DNA of 6,773 nt from Calditrichia bacterium (GTDB lineage: Bacteria > Calditrichota > Calditrichia > RBG-13-44-9 > J042): contig JAUIFT010000148.1 in NCBI GenBank assembly GCA_030430345.1, forward strand, positions 1 to 6,773. The letters run 5' to 3'. The translations under genes were made by a program, and so were the position numbers. The notes beneath the pieces were generated by a model, which saw nothing but the letters and a program-made list of their open reading frames with translations, was not told the DNA's origin and ran no database searches. This document shows positions 5,450 through 6,773 of the stretch, in pieces. Each line of letters starts with the position of its first letter. Positions within the stretch are counted from its first letter, which is position 1.

Positions 5450-6664
5450 ATGGCCTCATCAACGACTGCAACTCCCCCGGATATCTCCGATAAATCCTTA
5501 ACGAAAATGCTCCGGGAAATACAAACGTTTCTTGAAACGGAAGTCTATCCGCTGGAAGCAGGCATACAGAAATCTTCATTTCAGGCGATGTTGCCGGTGC
5601 TCACCGAAAAACGCGCGCAAGTGAAAGCAAAAGGATGGTGGACGCCACAAGTTGCTGCGAAATGGGGCGGTCCGGGACTCTCCCTGGCAGCATTTGGAAA
5701 GGTGAGTGAAATTCTTGGCCGCAGTCCGTTGGGGCATTTTGTGTTCAATTGCCAGGCCCCGGATGCCGGAAATATTGAGATACTCATTGAACATGGGAGC
5801 GATTATCAGCAGAAAACCTTTCTACAGCCGCTGTTGGCGGGAAAAATCCGCAGTTGCTTTTCCATGACGGAGCCGGCCCATGCCGGTTCTAACCCGGTTA
5901 TTATGAGTACCCGCGCTGTAAAAGACGGGGATGATTATGTCATTAACGGGCATAAATGGTTTACCTCTTCGGCGGATGGCGCTGCTTTTGCGATCGTCAT
6001 GGCCGTGACGAATCCTGATGCGGAAAATCGCTATCAGCGCGCCAGTCAGATCATCGTTCCCACTGATACGCCTGGCTTTCAACTGGTGCGCAATATTCCC
6101 ATTATGGGGGAAGCGGGGGATGATTATATGAGCCATGCCGAAGTAAAATACGAAAACTGCCGGGTGCCGCAGAAAAATTTACTGGGGAAGGAAGGGGCCG
6201 GTTTTACAATCGCACAGGAGCGCCTGGGACCGGGACGGATCCATCACTGTATGCGCTGGATCGGCATCTGTGAACGCGCTTTCGGGATGATGTGCCGTTA
6301 TGCGAAAACCCGCGAACTTGCCCCAGGAAAACCCCTGTCCAGCAAACAAACCATCCAAAACTGGATCGCGGAAAGCCGGGCGGAAATTAATGCTTCCCGG
6401 TTGATGGTGTTGGACACTGCCCATAAGATTGACGAGCACGGGGCCTATGCTGCCCGGGTGGAAATTTCCACCATCAAATTTTATGTCGCCAACGTGCTGC
6501 AAAATGTGCTGGATCGCGCCATACAAGTGCATGGCGCCTTGGGAATCACTGAAGATACCTTGCTCTCCTGGTGGTATCGCCATGAGCGCGGCGCGCGCAT
6601 TTACGATGGTCCGGATGAGGTGCACAAAAGCCGGGTTGCCCGGGAGATCTTAAAACAGTTCTAA
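5450..6664 (+). CDS. Acyl-CoA dehydrogenase, ACAD10/ACAD11-like
   Basis: This 404-residue flavoprotein has the full acyl-CoA dehydrogenase fold order: N-terminal helical domain (about 15-130), middle beta domain with CFSMTEPAHAGSNP (136-149) and GDDYVINGHKWFTSSADG (160-177), and C-terminal helical domain. It forms the 2,3-double bond of an acyl-CoA with FAD and passes electrons to ETF. FNCQAPDAGNIE (99-110), RLGPGRIHHCMRWIG (258-272), AIQVHGALG (357-365) and YDGPDEVH (385-392) are characteristic of the ACAD10/ACAD11 group rather than short- or medium-chain enzymes. D386 stands where medium-chain enzymes have catalytic Glu, as expected for this group, so Asp is the likely base. AAGGAG (5439-5444) lies 5 bases before the ATG. 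It is divergent from the sugar genes, with its own promoter, and no partner gene is in view. ACAD10/11-type enzymes have been tied to 4-hydroxyacyl-CoA breakdown; the substrate here is unknown. Confidence 0.92.
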   Translation: MASSTTATPPDISDKSLTKMLREIQTFLETEVYPLEAGIQKSSFQAMLPVLTEKRAQVKAKGWWTPQVAAKWGGPGLSLAAFGKVSEILGRSPLGHFVFNCQAPDAGNIEILIEHGSDYQQKTFLQPLLAGKIRSCFSMTEPAHAGSNPVIMSTRAVKDGDDYVINGHKWFTSSADGAAFAIVMAVTNPDAENRYQRASQIIVPTDTPGFQLVRNIPIMGEAGDDYMSHAEVKYENCRVPQKNLLGKEGAGFTIAQERLGPGRIHHCMRWIGICERAFGMMCRYAKTRELAPGKPLSSKQTIQNWIAESRAEINASRLMVLDTAHKIDEHGAYAARVEISTIKFYVANVLQNVLDRAIQVHGALGITEDTLLSWWYRHERGARIYDGPDEVHKSRVAREILKQF

Positions 6665-6666
6665 AT

Positions 6667-6718
6667 AATTGATGTTACACGCTGATAAATGCGCTAAGTC
6701 GTTCGTCAATTTTTATTT
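6667..6718 (+). terminator. Weak intrinsic terminator candidate after the acyl-CoA dehydrogenase gene
   Basis: Just after the TAA, AATTGATG (6667-6674) can pair with CGTCAATT (6704-6711, one G-T pair), enclosing a 29-base segment with a possible small CGC/GCG stem, and the distal arm runs into TTTTTATTT. The stem is AT-rich and the loop long, so efficiency is doubtful. Confidence 0.25.
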
Positions 6719-6736
6719 GAGGTATTCTGTCTATAT

Positions 6737-6758
6737 GCTTCGATAAGCTCAGCATGAC
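6737..6758. repeat. Putative dispersed intergenic element (CTTCGATAAGCTCAGCATGAC type)
   Basis: The 22 bases starting GCTTCGATAAGCTCAG include a small hairpin (GCTT-CGAT-AAGC) followed by CTCAGCATGAC. This closely resembles a short element of the type CTTCGACAAGCTCAGsATGAC that I recall as recurring between genes in many bacterial genomes. Only one copy is in the window, so its repetitive nature is inferred from memory. Confidence 0.4.
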
Positions 6759-6773
6759 TGCTACTATTAGCCT

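Noticed and set aside
6179..6625. Minus-strand frame of 148 codons
   Set aside because: It is antisense to the C-terminal domain of the acyl-CoA dehydrogenase and has no recognisable motif.

Overview
The window is bacterial chromosomal DNA: compact genes, short Shine-Dalgarno sites (GGAAG, AAAGGAG, AAGGAG) and AT-rich gaps between moderate-GC genes. The 5' gene encodes a protein with a Sec signal peptide followed by what looks like a HupE/UreJ-type ectodomain, which suggests a diderm heterotroph. A short interspersed-looking element near the 3' edge also fits an environmental bacterium, perhaps of the FCB group. That placement is inference only; no marker gene is present.

Layout. Positions 1-325 (minus) hold the N-terminal part of an exported protein that runs off the left edge, with a plausible promoter at 362-390. 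No intact gene lies between 326 and 973, but 614-892 (plus) reads as a decayed gene of about 93 codons, with two compensating frameshifts and internal stops; its family is not recognised. From 974 to 5163 four genes lie on the minus strand, transcribed in the order aldose 1-epimerase-like/DUF4432 (4090-5163), SDR dehydrogenase (3071-3850), UxuA-like mannonate dehydratase (1886-2878), SMP-30/gluconolactonase-like lactonase (974-1873). The last two are tightly coupled: the gap is 12 bases and the lactonase Shine-Dalgarno overlaps the uxuA stop codon. The gaps of 239 and 192 bases before the SDR and uxuA genes are wider and contain dyads that may be regulatory.

Taken together, the four products can be ordered as a non-phosphorylating sugar oxidation route: mutarotase sets the anomer, SDR oxidises C1 to a lactone, SMP-30 opens the lactone, and the UxuA-type enzyme dehydrates the aldonate to a 2-keto-3-deoxy acid. 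Alternatively the SDR could be the fructuronate/mannonate oxidoreductase that feeds UxuA in hexuronate breakdown. Sequence alone does not decide between them. No transporter, KDG kinase, aldolase or regulator gene lies in the window.

Divergently, 5450-6664 (plus) encodes an acyl-CoA dehydrogenase of the ACAD10/ACAD11-like group behind a good sigma70-type promoter (TTGACA, 17 bases, TATTTT). It appears to be a separate transcription unit. The last 109 bases hold a weak terminator candidate and a 22-base element resembling a dispersed intergenic repeat. No tRNA, rRNA, CRISPR array or intact mobile element was seen. The window looks mainly like ordinary accessory catabolism; the most unusual points are the composition of the four-gene sugar module, the decayed gene and the divergent control region.
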